Below, one piece after another: positions 15,048-25,192 of a stretch of DNA of 64,000 bases. Origin of the DNA: JADJOY01 sp046331705 [NCBI: bacterium] (lineage in GTDB: Bacteria; JADJOY01); contig JAXLQJ010000008.1 of NCBI GenBank assembly GCA_046331705.1, positions 62,001-126,000 on the forward strand. The letters are read 5' to 3'. A model generated the notes under the pieces. It was not told the origin of the DNA. It made no database searches and saw nothing but the letters and a program-made list of their open reading frames with translations. Position 1 is the stretch's first letter. Each line of letters begins with the position of its first letter. Position numbers and translations under genes: made by a program.

Positions 15048-15767
15048 TCAGTTGCGGATGATGAGCTGTCCCGACGGATCGCGAACGATCTCGGGCGGGC
15101 CACCCGGCTCGCCGGTGCGCGGCGGTTCCGCGGTCGCCGCGGCGCCGCTCGGCGCCGCGGGGCTCGGCGTGGTGGAACCCGACGTGGCGGGTGGCGCCGC
15201 AGCGGGCACCGCGGGCGGTCGGCCCGGCGAGAGCAGCGCTGGCGTCGGCTCGACGATCGGCGCTTCCGCCGGGGGTTGCGCCGCGGAGCCGGCGGGCCAT
15301 CTCGCGAGCGCCTTGGTCATGCCGTTGAGCAGCGAGATCGGATTGTGCTCGTCGTAGAAGTGCACGTACTTGTTGCGCGGCGCGTGGATCGCGGTCTGCA
15401 CCTCGCCGTCGGGCGAGAGAAAGAGCGTGCGCGGGATGTAGCCGCCATCGGGCGCGTAGCGCGACACGTTGCGATCGCCCGCATCCTGGTCGACCCGGAT
15501 CATGACGAACTGCTTGGCGCGCTCCACGACGCGCGAGTCGTGGAAGACTTGGCTGTAGTTCCGACAATGCGGGCAGGTCTGGCTGTAGACCACCAGACAC
15601 ACCGGTCGGCCGGTGCGCTTGGCCTCGCCGAGGCCATCGTCCAGGCCGCGCCACGCGATGCCGGCGTCGTTCCAATCGAGCGCGGCGCGTGCGGGCGCCG
15701 CGGCGACGAGCGCGAGCGCGGCGAACGTGAGAACGGCGGCGAGAACGCGTGACGACGACCCGTTCAT
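15048..15767 (-). CDS. Exported thioredoxin-fold protein resembling AGR2/TXNDC12
   Basis: 239 aa from the ATG at 15767, which has GGGAGG at ideal spacing; a longer frame to 15794 has none. Residues 1-28 are a signal peptide ending APARA. A thioredoxin fold follows with active site CPHC (about 65-68) in VVYSQTCPHCRNYSQVFH, and the stretch GGYIPRTLFLSPDGEV recalls eukaryotic AGR2/TXNDC12 proteins. The last 90 residues are Ala/Pro-rich and end in DPSGQLIIRN. It probably reduces or isomerises disulfides in the periplasm. It diverges from maf. Confidence 0.82.
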   Translation of the reverse strand: MNGSSSRVLAAVLTFAALALVAAAPARAALDWNDAGIAWRGLDDGLGEAKRTGRPVCLVVYSQTCPHCRNYSQVFHDSRVVERAKQFVMIRVDQDAGDRNVSRYAPDGGYIPRTLFLSPDGEVQTAIHAPRNKYVHFYDEHNPISLLNGMTKALARWPAGSAAQPPAEAPIVEPTPALLSPGRPPAVPAAAPPATSGSTTPSPAAPSGAAATAEPPRTGEPGGPPEIVRDPSGQLIIRN

Positions 15768-15885
15768 GAATCCTCCCGTCACGCGGCAGCGCACCGCGAC
15801 GGCCCCGCGCTGCGCGGCGATTCGCCGCGTGGGAGGACCAGCCTACTCGATGCGAATACACTGCGCGGCCGCTCGGGAGGCACAC

Positions 15886-16485
15886 GTGTATCGAGCTCGA
15901 CGACGACTGGTGCTGGGATCGGGATCGCCGCGGCGGCGCGAGCTGCTCGCGCTCGCCGGCCTCGACTTCGAGGTGCACGTCACGGACGTGCCCGAAGCGC
16001 CGCTCGACGGCGAGGTGGCGGTCGCCCATGCCCAGCGCCTGGCCCGCGACAAGGCGCGGGCGGCGTCGCTCGCGTATCCCGAGGCGGTCGCCATCGGCGC
16101 CGACACCATCGTGGTTCTCGACCACCGCATCCTCGGCAAGCCGCGCGATCGGGCGGAGGCGCTCGCGATGCTCGTGGCGCTCGCCGGTCGCCGCCACGAG
16201 GTGCTCACCGGGTTCGCGCTCGCACACGCGGGAAACGTGCTCGCGTCGGACGTGGTCGCCACCGAGGTGGAGTTCCGAGGCTTCGGCGAGCTGGAAGCCC
16301 GCGGCTACGTCGCCACCGGCGAGTCGCTCGACAAGGCCGGCGCCTATGGCATCCAAGGTCATGGCGCCGCGCTGGTGCGCGGGATTCGCGGCTCCTACAC
16401 GAACGTGGTGGGGCTGCCGCTGGTCGAGGTCCTCGAAGCGCTGCTGGCGGTGGATGCGATCGCCGCCGGGGAGATCGACGCGTGA
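15886..16485 (+). CDS. maf: Maf-like nucleoside triphosphate pyrophosphatase
   Basis: 199 aa from a GTG with GGGAGG five bases upstream. The N-terminus LVLGSGSPRRRELL is the Maf signature, with GADTIVVLDHRILGKPRD and the YGIQGHGAALVRGIRGSYTNVVGLPL motif further on. The family hydrolyses non-canonical or methylated NTPs to NMPs, preventing their incorporation. First gene of the maf-yggS-proC-yggT-yggU group; it overlaps yggS by GTGA. TACACT at 15857-15862 is a possible -10. Confidence 0.92.
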   Translation: MYRARRRLVLGSGSPRRRELLALAGLDFEVHVTDVPEAPLDGEVAVAHAQRLARDKARAASLAYPEAVAIGADTIVVLDHRILGKPRDRAEALAMLVALAGRRHEVLTGFALAHAGNVLASDVVATEVEFRGFGELEARGYVATGESLDKAGAYGIQGHGAALVRGIRGSYTNVVGLPLVEVLEALLAVDAIAAGEIDA

Positions 16486-17216
16486 GCGAGGCGATCGCCA
16501 CGCGCTTGGCGGAGGTCCGTTCGCGCATCGACGCAGCGGCGCGCGGCGCCGCCCGCGACCCCGCAGGCATCGAGCTGGTGGTCGTCACCAAGACGCGCAC
16601 GCCAGACGAGATCGTGGCGGCGATCCGAGCCGGCGCCCGCCTCCTGGGCGAGAACTACGTCCAGGAAGCGCGGCGCAAGATCCCCGAGGTGACGCGTGCC
16701 CTTCCCGATTCGGGCGTGCGTTGGCACCTCATCGGTCCGCTCCAGACCAACAAGGCGAAGTACGTGCCCGGCTCGTTCGACGTGGTCGAGTCGGTCGACC
16801 GCGAGGAGCTGGCGACGGCGCTGGCGAAGCGCGCCGAGAGCGCGGGCATCGTGCTTCCCGTGCTGGTGCAGGTGAACGTGGGCCACGAGCCGCAGAAAGC
16901 CGGCGTGCTCCCCGAGCGCCTCGACGAGCTGTTGCGCATCCTCGCTGCCCATCCGGCGCTGGCGGTCGGCGGCCTGATGGCGATCCCGCCCGACTGCGAC
17001 GACCCCACGGACGCCCGCCCCCACTTCCGGACGCTCGCGCGCGCCGCCCGCGCCGCCGCCGAGCGTGGCCTTCTGCCGGCAGCGCCGGTACTCTCCATGG
17101 GCATGAGCCACGACTTCGAGGTGGCGATCGCCGAGGGCGCCACGCGCGTGCGGGTCGGCACCGCCATCTTCGGGCCCCGTCCCGCGCGCGAGACGGCGCC
17201 TGTCGCCGAAGACTGA
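16482..17216 (+). CDS. yggS: Pyridoxal phosphate homeostasis protein (YggS/PLPBP)
   Basis: 244-aa PLP-binding alanine-racemase-fold protein that keeps free PLP and amino-acid pools in balance. The PLP lysine lies in LVVVTKTRTPDEI (about K37); GENYVQEARRK, WHLIGPLQTNKAK and LSMGMSHDFEVAI are family hallmarks. It starts inside the maf stop and is followed by proC 42 bp later, the widespread yggS-proC-yggT arrangement. Length is normal for the family. Confidence 0.94.
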   Translation: MSEAIATRLAEVRSRIDAAARGAARDPAGIELVVVTKTRTPDEIVAAIRAGARLLGENYVQEARRKIPEVTRALPDSGVRWHLIGPLQTNKAKYVPGSFDVVESVDREELATALAKRAESAGIVLPVLVQVNVGHEPQKAGVLPERLDELLRILAAHPALAVGGLMAIPPDCDDPTDARPHFRTLARAARAAAERGLLPAAPVLSMGMSHDFEVAIAEGATRVRVGTAIFGPRPARETAPVAED

Positions 17217-17258
17217 CGCCCCACCCGCGCGCGCTTGCGCCATCGCCACGAGGATCCC

Positions 17259-18086
17259 ATGCACCCAGGCCGAAACATCGGATTCATCGGCGCCGGCAAC
17301 ATGGCGCGCGCCATGATCGGCGGGCTGCTCGGCGCCGCCGTTCACCCGGCCACCGAGATCGTCGCCAGCGATCCCGATGCGGGCGCGCGCGAGCGGCTCG
17401 CGACCGAGCACCACGTCCGCGTCCACGGCGACAACGCGCGCGTGGCCGCGGAGGCGCTCACGCTGGTGCTGGCGGTGAAGCCGCAGACGATGGACCGCGT
17501 GCTCGCCGAGCTCGCCAGCGTGGTGACGGCCGAGCACCTGGTGATCTCGATCGCCGCCGGCGTGACGCTGGCGCGGCTGGAGAAGGGCCTCGCCGAGAAG
17601 GTGTCCGCCGCGCGGCTGGTGCGCGCGATGCCGAACACACCCGCGCTCATCGGCGAGGGGATCACGGCGTGGTGCGCGCGCGGCGCCATCACCGAGGGCG
17701 ACGCGGCCACCGTGGGGCGGGTGTTCGCCGCCATCGGCCGCCATCGGCAGGTGGCGAGCGAGTCGTTGCTCGATGCCGTCACCGGGCTCTCGGGCTCGGG
17801 CCCCGCGTACGTGTTCTTGTTCCTCGAAGCGCTCTCCGATGCCGGTGTCCGCGAAGGGCTGCCGCGCGACCTCGCCGACGAGCTGGCGGTGCAGACCGTG
17901 CTGGGCTCGGCGCGGATGGTCCACGCCACCCATGCGAGCTTCGCGGCGCTGCGCAACCAGGTGACCTCTCCCGGCGGAACGACGATCGCCGGGATCGCCG
18001 AGCTCGAGCGAGGCGCCGTCCGCAGCGCGGTCTTCGAGGCGGTACGCGCCGCCACCCGCCGCAGCCGCGAGCTCGGCCAGACGTGA
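17259..18086 (+). CDS. proC: Pyrroline-5-carboxylate reductase
   Basis: 275 aa. Last step of proline synthesis, NAD(P)H-dependent reduction of pyrroline-5-carboxylate. The N-terminal Rossmann motif IGFIGAGNMARAMIGG and the C-terminal signature (SGSGPAYVFLFLEAL, then VTSPGGTTIAGI) are complete. The ATG at 17259 has AGGAT at good spacing, better than an upstream TTG. A small GC hairpin (18099-18115) follows the stop. Confidence 0.95.
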   Translation: MHPGRNIGFIGAGNMARAMIGGLLGAAVHPATEIVASDPDAGARERLATEHHVRVHGDNARVAAEALTLVLAVKPQTMDRVLAELASVVTAEHLVISIAAGVTLARLEKGLAEKVSAARLVRAMPNTPALIGEGITAWCARGAITEGDAATVGRVFAAIGRHRQVASESLLDAVTGLSGSGPAYVFLFLEALSDAGVREGLPRDLADELAVQTVLGSARMVHATHASFAALRNQVTSPGGTTIAGIAELERGAVRSAVFEAVRAATRRSRELGQT

Positions 18087-18098
18087 ACGCGTTGCGCC

Positions 18099-18115
18099 CC
18101 GGCTGGAGGAGCCGG
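18099..18115 (+). terminator. Small hairpin after proC
   Basis: CCGGCT and AGCCGG arms with a 5-base loop, 13 bases after the proC stop. No T-run follows. The rest of the 193-bp gap to yggT shows nothing recognisable. Confidence 0.25.
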
Positions 18116-18279
18116 TGTGATCGCGGGGGGCTGTTCCAGCACCGCACCCGAATCACACGCCCCGCTCGAGCGGTGCTCGAGTGGTGCCACGCACTCCCGC
18201 ACCGTGAACGACGATCGCCGTTCGTGAGCGAGCGACGACGTGCGGCATCCTTCTTTCGTCTCCCGTCGAGGACGCGCTC

Positions 18280-18582
18280 ATGGGGTTCCTGCTCGGAAAC
18301 TTCCTGCTGACGATCGGGCTCTTCGCCAACGTCGTGCTTCAGCTCTACGGTTACGTGGTGATCGCGACGGTGGTGATCTCGTGGCTGCCCGTCGATCGCG
18401 GCCACCCGATCATCCACCTGCTCGATCAGCTGGTGGCACCACCGCTGGCGTGGCTGCGTCGCCACCTGCCGTTCCTGGTCCAAGGCGGCCTCGACCTGTC
18501 GCCGATGGCGCTCTGGATCCTCATCCAGGTCGTTCGCTCGGTGGCGGCCGGCGGCCTGATCGACGCGGCGCATCGGCTATGA
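18280..18582 (+). CDS. yggT: YggT-family membrane protein
   Basis: 100 aa with two membrane segments (about 5-30 and 70-95) and the family motifs YVVIATVVISWLPVD and HPIIHLLDQLVAPPLAWLR. YggT proteins accompany yggS/proC and have been linked to osmotic tolerance and cell-division-site membrane organisation; the biochemical role is unknown. Its stop overlaps the next start by ATGA. Confidence 0.9.
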   Translation: MGFLLGNFLLTIGLFANVVLQLYGYVVIATVVISWLPVDRGHPIIHLLDQLVAPPLAWLRRHLPFLVQGGLDLSPMALWILIQVVRSVAAGGLIDAAHRL

Positions 18583-18905
18583 CGGCGGCGCCCTGTGCGC
18601 TGCGTTCCGTCCCCGGCGGGGTCGAGCTTGCGATCCGCGTCAAGCCGCGCGCGTCTCGCACGGCCTTGGTCGGGTTGCGCGAGGGTGCCTTCGAGGTCCG
18701 CGTCGCCGCGCCGCCCGTCGACGACGCCGCCAACGAGGAGCTGATCCGGTTCCTGGCGAAGCGCCTCGCCGTGCCGCAACGGGACCTGTCCATCACCCGT
18801 GGCGAGCGGTCCCGTCACAAGACGATTCACGCCGCGGGGCTCAGCGCGGATCAGGCGACCGCTCGTCTCGTTCCCACGGACCCAGCACCCACGGACCCAG
18901 GTTGA
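18579..18905 (+). CDS. yggU: DUF167/YggU-family protein
   Basis: 108 aa. GVELAIRVKPRASRTAL, VRVAAPPVDDAANEELIRFL and ITRGERSRHKTI are the DUF167 hallmarks; the function of the family is unknown. The start overlaps yggT. The C-terminal tail PTDPAPTDPG is encoded by a short direct repeat (CCCACGGACCCAG twice) and lies outside the conserved domain. Confidence 0.9.
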   Translation: MTAAPCALRSVPGGVELAIRVKPRASRTALVGLREGAFEVRVAAPPVDDAANEELIRFLAKRLAVPQRDLSITRGERSRHKTIHAAGLSADQATARLVPTDPAPTDPG

Positions 18906-18929
18906 CCGACGGGAGACCATCGTTATATT
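18902..18929 (+). promoter_or_regulatory. Sigma-70-type promoter for fmdB
   Basis: TTGACC (18902-18907) and TATATT (18924-18929) separated by 16 bases, one of the closest matches to the housekeeping consensus in this GC-rich window. It begins in the last codons of yggU and would give a leader of about 85 bases before fmdB. Confidence 0.6.
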
Positions 18930-19022
18930 CCGCCCGCTTCCCACGGCTTCCCACGAATTTTCGCGGCCAGGCGCATCGTCGAGGCGAGCTCGCGCCCGGC
19001 TCACGGCCGCCAAGGAGTCGAC

Positions 19023-19376
19023 ATGCCGATCTACGAGTACCAATGCCCCGCCTGCGGCGCCACGTTCGAGAAGCAACAGTCGATCACCGCAGCTCCCATC
19101 AAGACCTGCCCGGAATGCGGCGGGCGCAAGGTCCAACGACTCATCTCGAGCACCTCGTTCGTGCTCAAGGGCTCGGGCTGGTACGTGACGGATTACGCGC
19201 GAAAAGACGGCAAGGGCGCGAAGGGCTCGGACGCGAAAGAGTCGAAGGAATCGAAGAGCTCCTCGGACGCGAAGTCGGAATCCAGCACCAAGACGGAAAG
19301 CGCGAGCGAGACCAAGACGAAGGACAAGAGCGCTTCGACCTCGTCGAGCACGAGCACCGCGACACCTTCGAGCTGA
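19023..19376 (+). CDS. FmdB-type zinc-ribbon protein with Ser/Lys-rich tail
   Basis: 117 aa. [12 protein letters not shown] with a second CPECGG pair forms the FmdB zinc ribbon (about residues 1-45, ending in [15 protein letters not shown]), as in putative regulators of the FmdB family. From about residue 62 the chain is a low-complexity tail of Lys, Ser, Glu and Thr. AAGGAG lies 8 bases before the ATG. The role of the family is unsettled. Confidence 0.9.
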   Translation: MPIYEYQCPACGATFEKQQSITAAPIKTCPECGGRKVQRLISSTSFVLKGSGWYVTDYARKDGKGAKGSDAKESKESKSSSDAKSESSTKTESASETKTKDKSASTSSSTSTATPSS

Positions 19377-19439
19377 CCACGCCGTCCGGATCACGCGCCC
19401 GGCCCCCAGCACCCACCGCGACCCCGCCGTAGGCCGAGC

Positions 19440-19970
19440 GTGGCGACGACGACCCCGCGCACGGTTCCGGCGCGCCCGCCCCTTCCGCGGATCACCGCGA
19501 CCCGTGACGCGCTGATCGTCGCCGCCGCGGGCGCGGCGTGGATCGGCGACACGGCGCTCGCTGGCCGGAGCGACGGGGGCACGGCCGCGCTCGGGATCGC
19601 GACCGGCGTGCTCACGGCGCTGGTCGGCTTCCTGACCCACGAGTGGGGCCACCTCGCCGGGGCGTTGCTCGCGGGGAGCACGGTCCACTTCCCCAATCGC
19701 ATCATCGCGCCGCTGCTCTTTCATTTCGACGGCAACCGCAATGGCCGCCGTCAATTCCTCGCCATGTCGTACGGCGGCTTCGCAGCGAGCGCCGTGGCGC
19801 TCGCGCTGCTCGTGTGGCTGGTTCCCGGCGATCGCTGGTCGGGGCGCACGGCGCTCGTGCTGGCGGGCATCGGGACGCTCGTGACGCTCGTCGCCGAGGT
19901 GCCGACCGCCGTCCGCGTGGCTCGCGGCGCTCCTCTGCCGACGGGCTTCGCCTTCACTCCCCCCCGCTGA
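19440..19970 (+). CDS. M50-like integral membrane protein with HEWGH
   Basis: 176 aa from a GTG. Four or so membrane segments are visible, with HEWGH (about residues 66-70) at a helix in FLTHEWGHLAGALLAGS; HExxH in a membrane helix is the zinc site of M50/site-2 proteases. The second metal ligand motif (NxxPxxxLDG) is not evident, so it may be a reduced homologue or inactive. Function unassigned. Confidence 0.65.
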   Translation: MATTTPRTVPARPPLPRITATRDALIVAAAGAAWIGDTALAGRSDGGTAALGIATGVLTALVGFLTHEWGHLAGALLAGSTVHFPNRIIAPLLFHFDGNRNGRRQFLAMSYGGFAASAVALALLVWLVPGDRWSGRTALVLAGIGTLVTLVAEVPTAVRVARGAPLPTGFAFTPPR

Positions 19971-20072
19971 GGCAATCCGCGCCCTCAGGATCCTGGCCGA
20001 TCCCCGCGCTGCTTTACGGGGCGGTGACGCTCCCGTATGTTGGCGCGCCCTTCCGCACCGGTGGCTTCGACG

Positions 20073-20944
20073 ATGGGCGAGATTCTCGATGGCAAGGCGC
20101 TCGCAGCCGAGGTGCGAGCGGAAGTGCAACGCGGCGTCGCGGCGCTGATCGCGAGCGGTGGGCCGCGCCCGGGCCTCACGGTGGTGCGAGTCGGCGAGGA
20201 TCCCGCGAGCGCGGTCTACGTGCGCGGCAAGCGGACCGCGTCGGAGGCCGTGGGGATCGCCGCGGTCGAGCACCACCTGCCGGAAACCACGTCCGAGGCC
20301 GAGCTCCTGGCGCTGCTGGATCGCCTCAACGCCGATCCCACCGTGCACGGCATCCTGGTCCAGCTCCCCCTCCCCAAGCAGATCCGACCGACGGTGGTCC
20401 TCGACCGCATCTCGGCGCTCAAGGACGTCGACGGCTTTCACCCCGACAACGTCGGCCTCTTGGTCCAGGGGCGACCGCGCTTCAAGCCGTGCACGCCGCA
20501 CGGCGTGATGCGCATGCTCGATTCGATCGGTGTCGCGCTGGCGGGCAAGGAAGCGGTCGTCATCGGGCGCAGCGAGATCGTCGGCAAGCCGGTCGCGATC
20601 CTACTGCTCGAACGCCACGCCACGGTGACCATCTGCCACTCGCGCACTCGCGACCTCGCGGCGACCGTGGGTCGCGCGGAGGTGCTGGTCGCCGCCGTCG
20701 GCAAACCGGAGCTCGTGCGGGGCAGCTGGATCCGCGAGGGCGCGGTGGTGATCGACGTCGGCATGAATCGCCTCGCGAGCGGCAAGCTGGTCGGCGACGT
20801 GGAGTTCGCCGCCGCCAGGGAGCGCGCGTCACACATCACGCCGGTGCCGGGCGGTGTGGGCCCCATGACGATCGCCATGCTCCTCCACAACACCCTCGAG
20901 GCCGCGCGCGCGGCTCACGCCCGCGCCCACTCGGAGAAAGCCTC

Positions 20945-20948
<4 letters not shown>
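20073..20948 (+). CDS. folD: Methylenetetrahydrofolate dehydrogenase/cyclohydrolase
   Basis: 291 aa. It interconverts methylene-, methenyl- and formyl-tetrahydrofolate. [56 protein letters not shown] and [15 protein letters not shown] are all present. I chose the ATG at 20073 ([11 protein letters not shown]), which matches the family start; an ATG at 20037 lies inside a likely -10 box (TATGTT, 20036-20041). It overlaps gcvT by ATGA, placing the enzyme that uses methylene-THF next to the one that makes it. Confidence 0.95.
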
Positions 20949-22048
<1,100 letters not shown>

Positions 22049-22084
22049 ACCGAGCAAGCTCTCGAGACCTGCGAAGGAGATCGC

Positions 22085-22483
22085 ATGCAAGTTCCCGGCA
22101 ATCTGCGCTACTCGAAGGAACACGAGTGGATCGACGCGAGCAACCCGGCCGAAGCCAGCGTCGGGATCACCGACTACGCGCAATCGCACCTCGGTGACGT
22201 CGTGTACCTGGAGATCCAGGTGAAAGCGGGCGACACGCTCGCCAAGGACCAGACCTTCGCGACCGTCGAGTCGGTGAAGGCGGTGTCCGAGATCTACGCG
22301 CCGGTCGCCGGCACGGTGGTGGCGGTGAACAGCGGCCTCGTGGACGCGCCCGAGCGGATCAACAGCGATCCCTACGGCGACGCCTGGCTCGTCAAGATCG
22401 AGGTGACGGGCGCCGGCGAGGTCGACGCGCTGATGTCCGCGGACGCGTATCAGGCCTTCGTCGAAGCAGAGACCAACGCCTAG
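22085..22483 (+). CDS. gcvH: Glycine cleavage system H protein
   Basis: 132 aa lipoyl carrier that shuttles the glycine carbon between P, T and L proteins. The lipoylated lysine is in ATVESVKAVSEIYAP (about K65). Preceded by GAAGGAGATC at good spacing. Directly followed by a perfect hairpin. Confidence 0.96.
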   Translation: MQVPGNLRYSKEHEWIDASNPAEASVGITDYAQSHLGDVVYLEIQVKAGDTLAKDQTFATVESVKAVSEIYAPVAGTVVAVNSGLVDAPERINSDPYGDAWLVKIEVTGAGEVDALMSADAYQAFVEAETNA

Positions 22484-22501
22484 CCGATCGCTTCCGATCG
22501 G
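22484..22501 (+). terminator. Perfect hairpin after gcvH
   Basis: CCGATCG, loop CTTC, CGATCGG begins on the base after the gcvH stop. It sits between convergent units (gcvH and the minus-strand gene ending at 22575). No T-run follows. Confidence 0.5.
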
Positions 22502-22574
22502 GATCGACCCGCTCTTCGCAGGAAAGGGAGAGCGGTCCGCCGCTCGCGCCAGCGCTCGCGACCGTGGGTGACGC

Positions 22575-23690
22575 TCACGGGACGAGACGCTGCGAGACGT
22601 GGGCGCGGATCTTGTCCATCGCGTAGTTGCCGGCGCCCTGCGCGAACCGCGTGCGCACCAGCTCGACGTCGAGCTCCACGGGCAGCCCGGTCTTGCGATC
22701 GAACCAGGCGCGCCCGCTCACGTCCATCTCGTTCCCCGAGTTCGAGAAAGCGCTGCTCAGCGCACGCGGCGTGCCCTGCGAGGTGGTCTCGAGATTGGTG
22801 GGGATGGTGCTCACGCCCAGGTGCTTCTCCGGCGCCTCGACGTGGAAGCGGATGGATTGGACGAGGTCGATGGCCGAGTCCCAGGATTGACCGGCCTTCA
22901 CCGAGCGGGGCGGGAACGAGATCTCGCCCAGCATCACGTCGACGAAGCCGGGATACGGATCGAGCGCGACGAGCTCCTGCTCGCGCTCCGAGACTCCGAG
23001 CTTGCCACTGCGGTTGAAATGCCGGACCACCTGCGCCTCGGTCATGAGCGGCCGCAGCCGCTCGAGGTGCGCCTGGTAGTCGGCGACGCTGTCGCCGCTC
23101 ACGTCGAGATCGAAGACCGCGTCCCGAAAGCGATCGACCACCACGACTTCCTCCGCGCTGGCGCTCTGGACGGTGCGCTCGATGCGGTAGCGAACCGATC
23201 CCTTCGCCTCCACGACGCTCGCCTGACGCTGGATCGATTGCCGTAGCTCGATGGTGCGCGCGAAAGCGTAGCTGTCGCCGGGGCGAAGCCTCAGCTCGAG
23301 CCGCGTGGTCGGCGGTAGCACCACCCACACCACGAGCGCGAGCGCCACGACCCCGACGAGAATCAGCCACCCGAGCTTGCTGGAATCGTGCTGGGCGCGC
23401 GCGGCGCGCTCCGCCGCGGACGCCCGCACCGGCGCGCCGATCGGCGGGCTCACGATCTCGACGTCGGCACCCGCGCGTGCCAGCGCGCCCGCCACTTCGC
23501 GCGCACGCTCGGCGCCCACCCCGGTCACCACGGGGCACGGCACTCGCGCGAGCACGCGGCCGATCTCGTCGTCGGCCAAGCCCGCGAGCTGCAAGATCTC
23601 GCGCACCGTCGCGAGCGCCGCTTCGTCCGCCGGCAGCGCCTTGAGGATCACGCGATAGCGCGCCTGCTGCAGCGAGGCTCGATCGATCAT
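22575..23690 (-). CDS. Membrane protein with ribosomal L7/L12 C-terminal-like domain
   Basis: 371 aa, not assigned to a family. Residues about 10-85 (YRVILKALPADE, REILQLAGLADDEI, AREVAGALARAGADVEIVSP) follow the pattern of the L7/L12 C-terminal domain. A single membrane helix is at about 107-126 (LGWLILVGVVALALVVWVV), and residues 127-371 form a beta-rich domain with LRPGDSYAFARTIELRQ and AWFDRKTGLPVELDVEL, reminiscent of lipoprotein-like DUF6263 sequences. Last gene of the gcvPA-gcvPB-galK-DUF2905 unit, 13 bp after DUF2905. A cytoplasmic sensor coupled to a periplasmic domain is a guess. Confidence 0.75.
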   Translation of the reverse strand: MIDRASLQQARYRVILKALPADEAALATVREILQLAGLADDEIGRVLARVPCPVVTGVGAERAREVAGALARAGADVEIVSPPIGAPVRASAAERAARAQHDSSKLGWLILVGVVALALVVWVVLPPTTRLELRLRPGDSYAFARTIELRQSIQRQASVVEAKGSVRYRIERTVQSASAEEVVVVDRFRDAVFDLDVSGDSVADYQAHLERLRPLMTEAQVVRHFNRSGKLGVSEREQELVALDPYPGFVDVMLGEISFPPRSVKAGQSWDSAIDLVQSIRFHVEAPEKHLGVSTIPTNLETTSQGTPRALSSAFSNSGNEMDVSGRAWFDRKTGLPVELDVELVRTRFAQGAGNYAMDKIRAHVSQRLVP

Positions 23691-23703
23691 GCGCGCGGTC
23701 CGC

Positions 23704-23925
23704 CTAGAACCAGCGCCGGAGAAGGCTCGACGCCAAGGTGAGCACGACCGAGACGACGATCATCGAGGTGATCGGAAGATAGAACCGCGAGTGCTCGCCC
23801 TCGATGCGGATGTCTCCCGGGAGACGTCCGAACCACGAGAGCGCCCCCGAATACACGAGCACGCCGACGAGCACGACGGCGACACCGAGCCCGATCAACA
23901 GCAATCCCGCGCCCTTCCCTGTCAT
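23704..23925 (-). CDS. DUF2905 small membrane protein
   Basis: 73 aa with two membrane helices around the conserved FGRLPGDIRIEGEHSRFYLP, the DUF2905 signature. Function unknown. Lies between galK and the L7/L12-like membrane protein in one minus-strand unit. Confidence 0.9.
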   Translation of the reverse strand: MTGKGAGLLLIGLGVAVVLVGVLVYSGALSWFGRLPGDIRIEGEHSRFYLPITSMIVVSVVLTLASSLLRRWF

Positions 23926-23998
23926 GGCTCGAGGCTCGGATTCGCTCCGGTGCGTGACGATGCTGGGCGCAGCCCGCGGAGCACGCCCGTGCTCGGCG

Positions 23999-25192
23999 TC
24001 AATGGGGCCGGTCGCGCCCCTCCTCGTAGTCGACCCGCGCCGCCGCCGAGCCCGTCCCCGCGTCCAGGATCGATGGCCCGCGGCCGCGCGGCTGGTAGTA
24101 GCGCTCCACGAGCGAGTCCGCCATCCGCTGGCGCGCGTCGGTCCGCACCAGGGTCAGCACGAAGCCACCGAAGCCGGCGCCGGTGAGGCGCGCCCCGAGG
24201 ACACCGGGCACGGATCGAGCCAGCGCCACCAGCTCGTCGACGTCCGGGTGCGAAACCTCGAAATCGTCGCGCAGGCTCGCGTGCGACGCGTCGAGCAAGG
24301 CGCCCATCCGTTCCGCGTCGCCGGCCCTGAGCGCGGCGACCGCGTCGCGCACCCGTTGGCATTCGGTGACGACGTGACGCAAGCGACGATCGAGCGGCGC
24401 CGGGACCACCGCCAACGCCTCGGCGAGCCGTGCAACGGGCACGTCGCGCAAGTCACGCAGCTCCCAGCCCGCGCCCACCAGCGCCGCGAGCGCCCGCGCC
24501 GTTTCCTCGCGCCGCTCGTTGTACTTCGAGCCCGCGAGCGTCCGCGGCACGCGCGAGTCGGCGAGCACGAAGCTCGCGCCTTCGAGCCTGAGCGGCACGC
24601 CCTCGGTGGCGCCGGTGCGGCAATCGAGGAGCAGCGCCTCCCCCTCACCCGCCACCGCCACGGCCATCGGGTCCATCAGACCGCACGCGACTCCCACCGT
24701 GCGGTTCTCGACGGCTTGCGCGAGGCGCGCGATCTGCTCGGGATCCAGCCCCGCGCCGAGCAGCGCATCGAGCGCGGTGGCGAGCGCCACGTCGAGCGAC
24801 GCGGAGCTCGAAAGCCCGCCGCCGAGCGGCACGTCCCCCGTGATGCTCACGACCAGCCCCGGCATGCGCGAGCCGCGGGCGGCGAGCTCGCGCACCGTGC
24901 CGCGCACGTAGTCGGCCCAATCGCCCGCGCGCTCGGCGTTGTCGACGGAGAACGAGACCTCGCCGAGTCGCGAGGAGAACACTCGGCACTCGCGGCCGGG
25001 CGCGACGCCGAACGTCACGTAGGTGCGGTTGGGGATCGCCATCGGCAACACCCAACCGCCGCAATAGTCGACGTGCTCCCCGATGAGATTCACCCGTCCC
25101 GGCGCCGAAGCGACCACCGCCGGCGGAGCGCCGAAGCGCTCCTCGTGGATCAGGTACGCGCGGCGCGTGTGCGGGTCGCGGAACTCAGGCAT
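23999..25192 (-). CDS. galK: Galactokinase (GHMP kinase)
   Basis: 397 aa. ATP-dependent phosphorylation of galactose at C1. PGRVNLIGEHVDYCGG (about 31-46) is the galactokinase signature, VPLGGGLSSSASLDVA (about 121-136) the GHMP ATP motif, and GAGFGGFVLTL motif 3. No galT, galE or transporter is next to it; its neighbours are gcvPB and DUF2905, so the Leloir genes must lie elsewhere. A related sugar kinase role cannot be excluded. Confidence 0.92.
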   Translation of the reverse strand: MPEFRDPHTRRAYLIHEERFGAPPAVVASAPGRVNLIGEHVDYCGGWVLPMAIPNRTYVTFGVAPGRECRVFSSRLGEVSFSVDNAERAGDWADYVRGTVRELAARGSRMPGLVVSITGDVPLGGGLSSSASLDVALATALDALLGAGLDPEQIARLAQAVENRTVGVACGLMDPMAVAVAGEGEALLLDCRTGATEGVPLRLEGASFVLADSRVPRTLAGSKYNERREETARALAALVGAGWELRDLRDVPVARLAEALAVVPAPLDRRLRHVVTECQRVRDAVAALRAGDAERMGALLDASHASLRDDFEVSHPDVDELVALARSVPGVLGARLTGAGFGGFVLTLVRTDARQRMADSLVERYYQPRGRGPSILDAGTGSAAARVDYEEGRDRPH

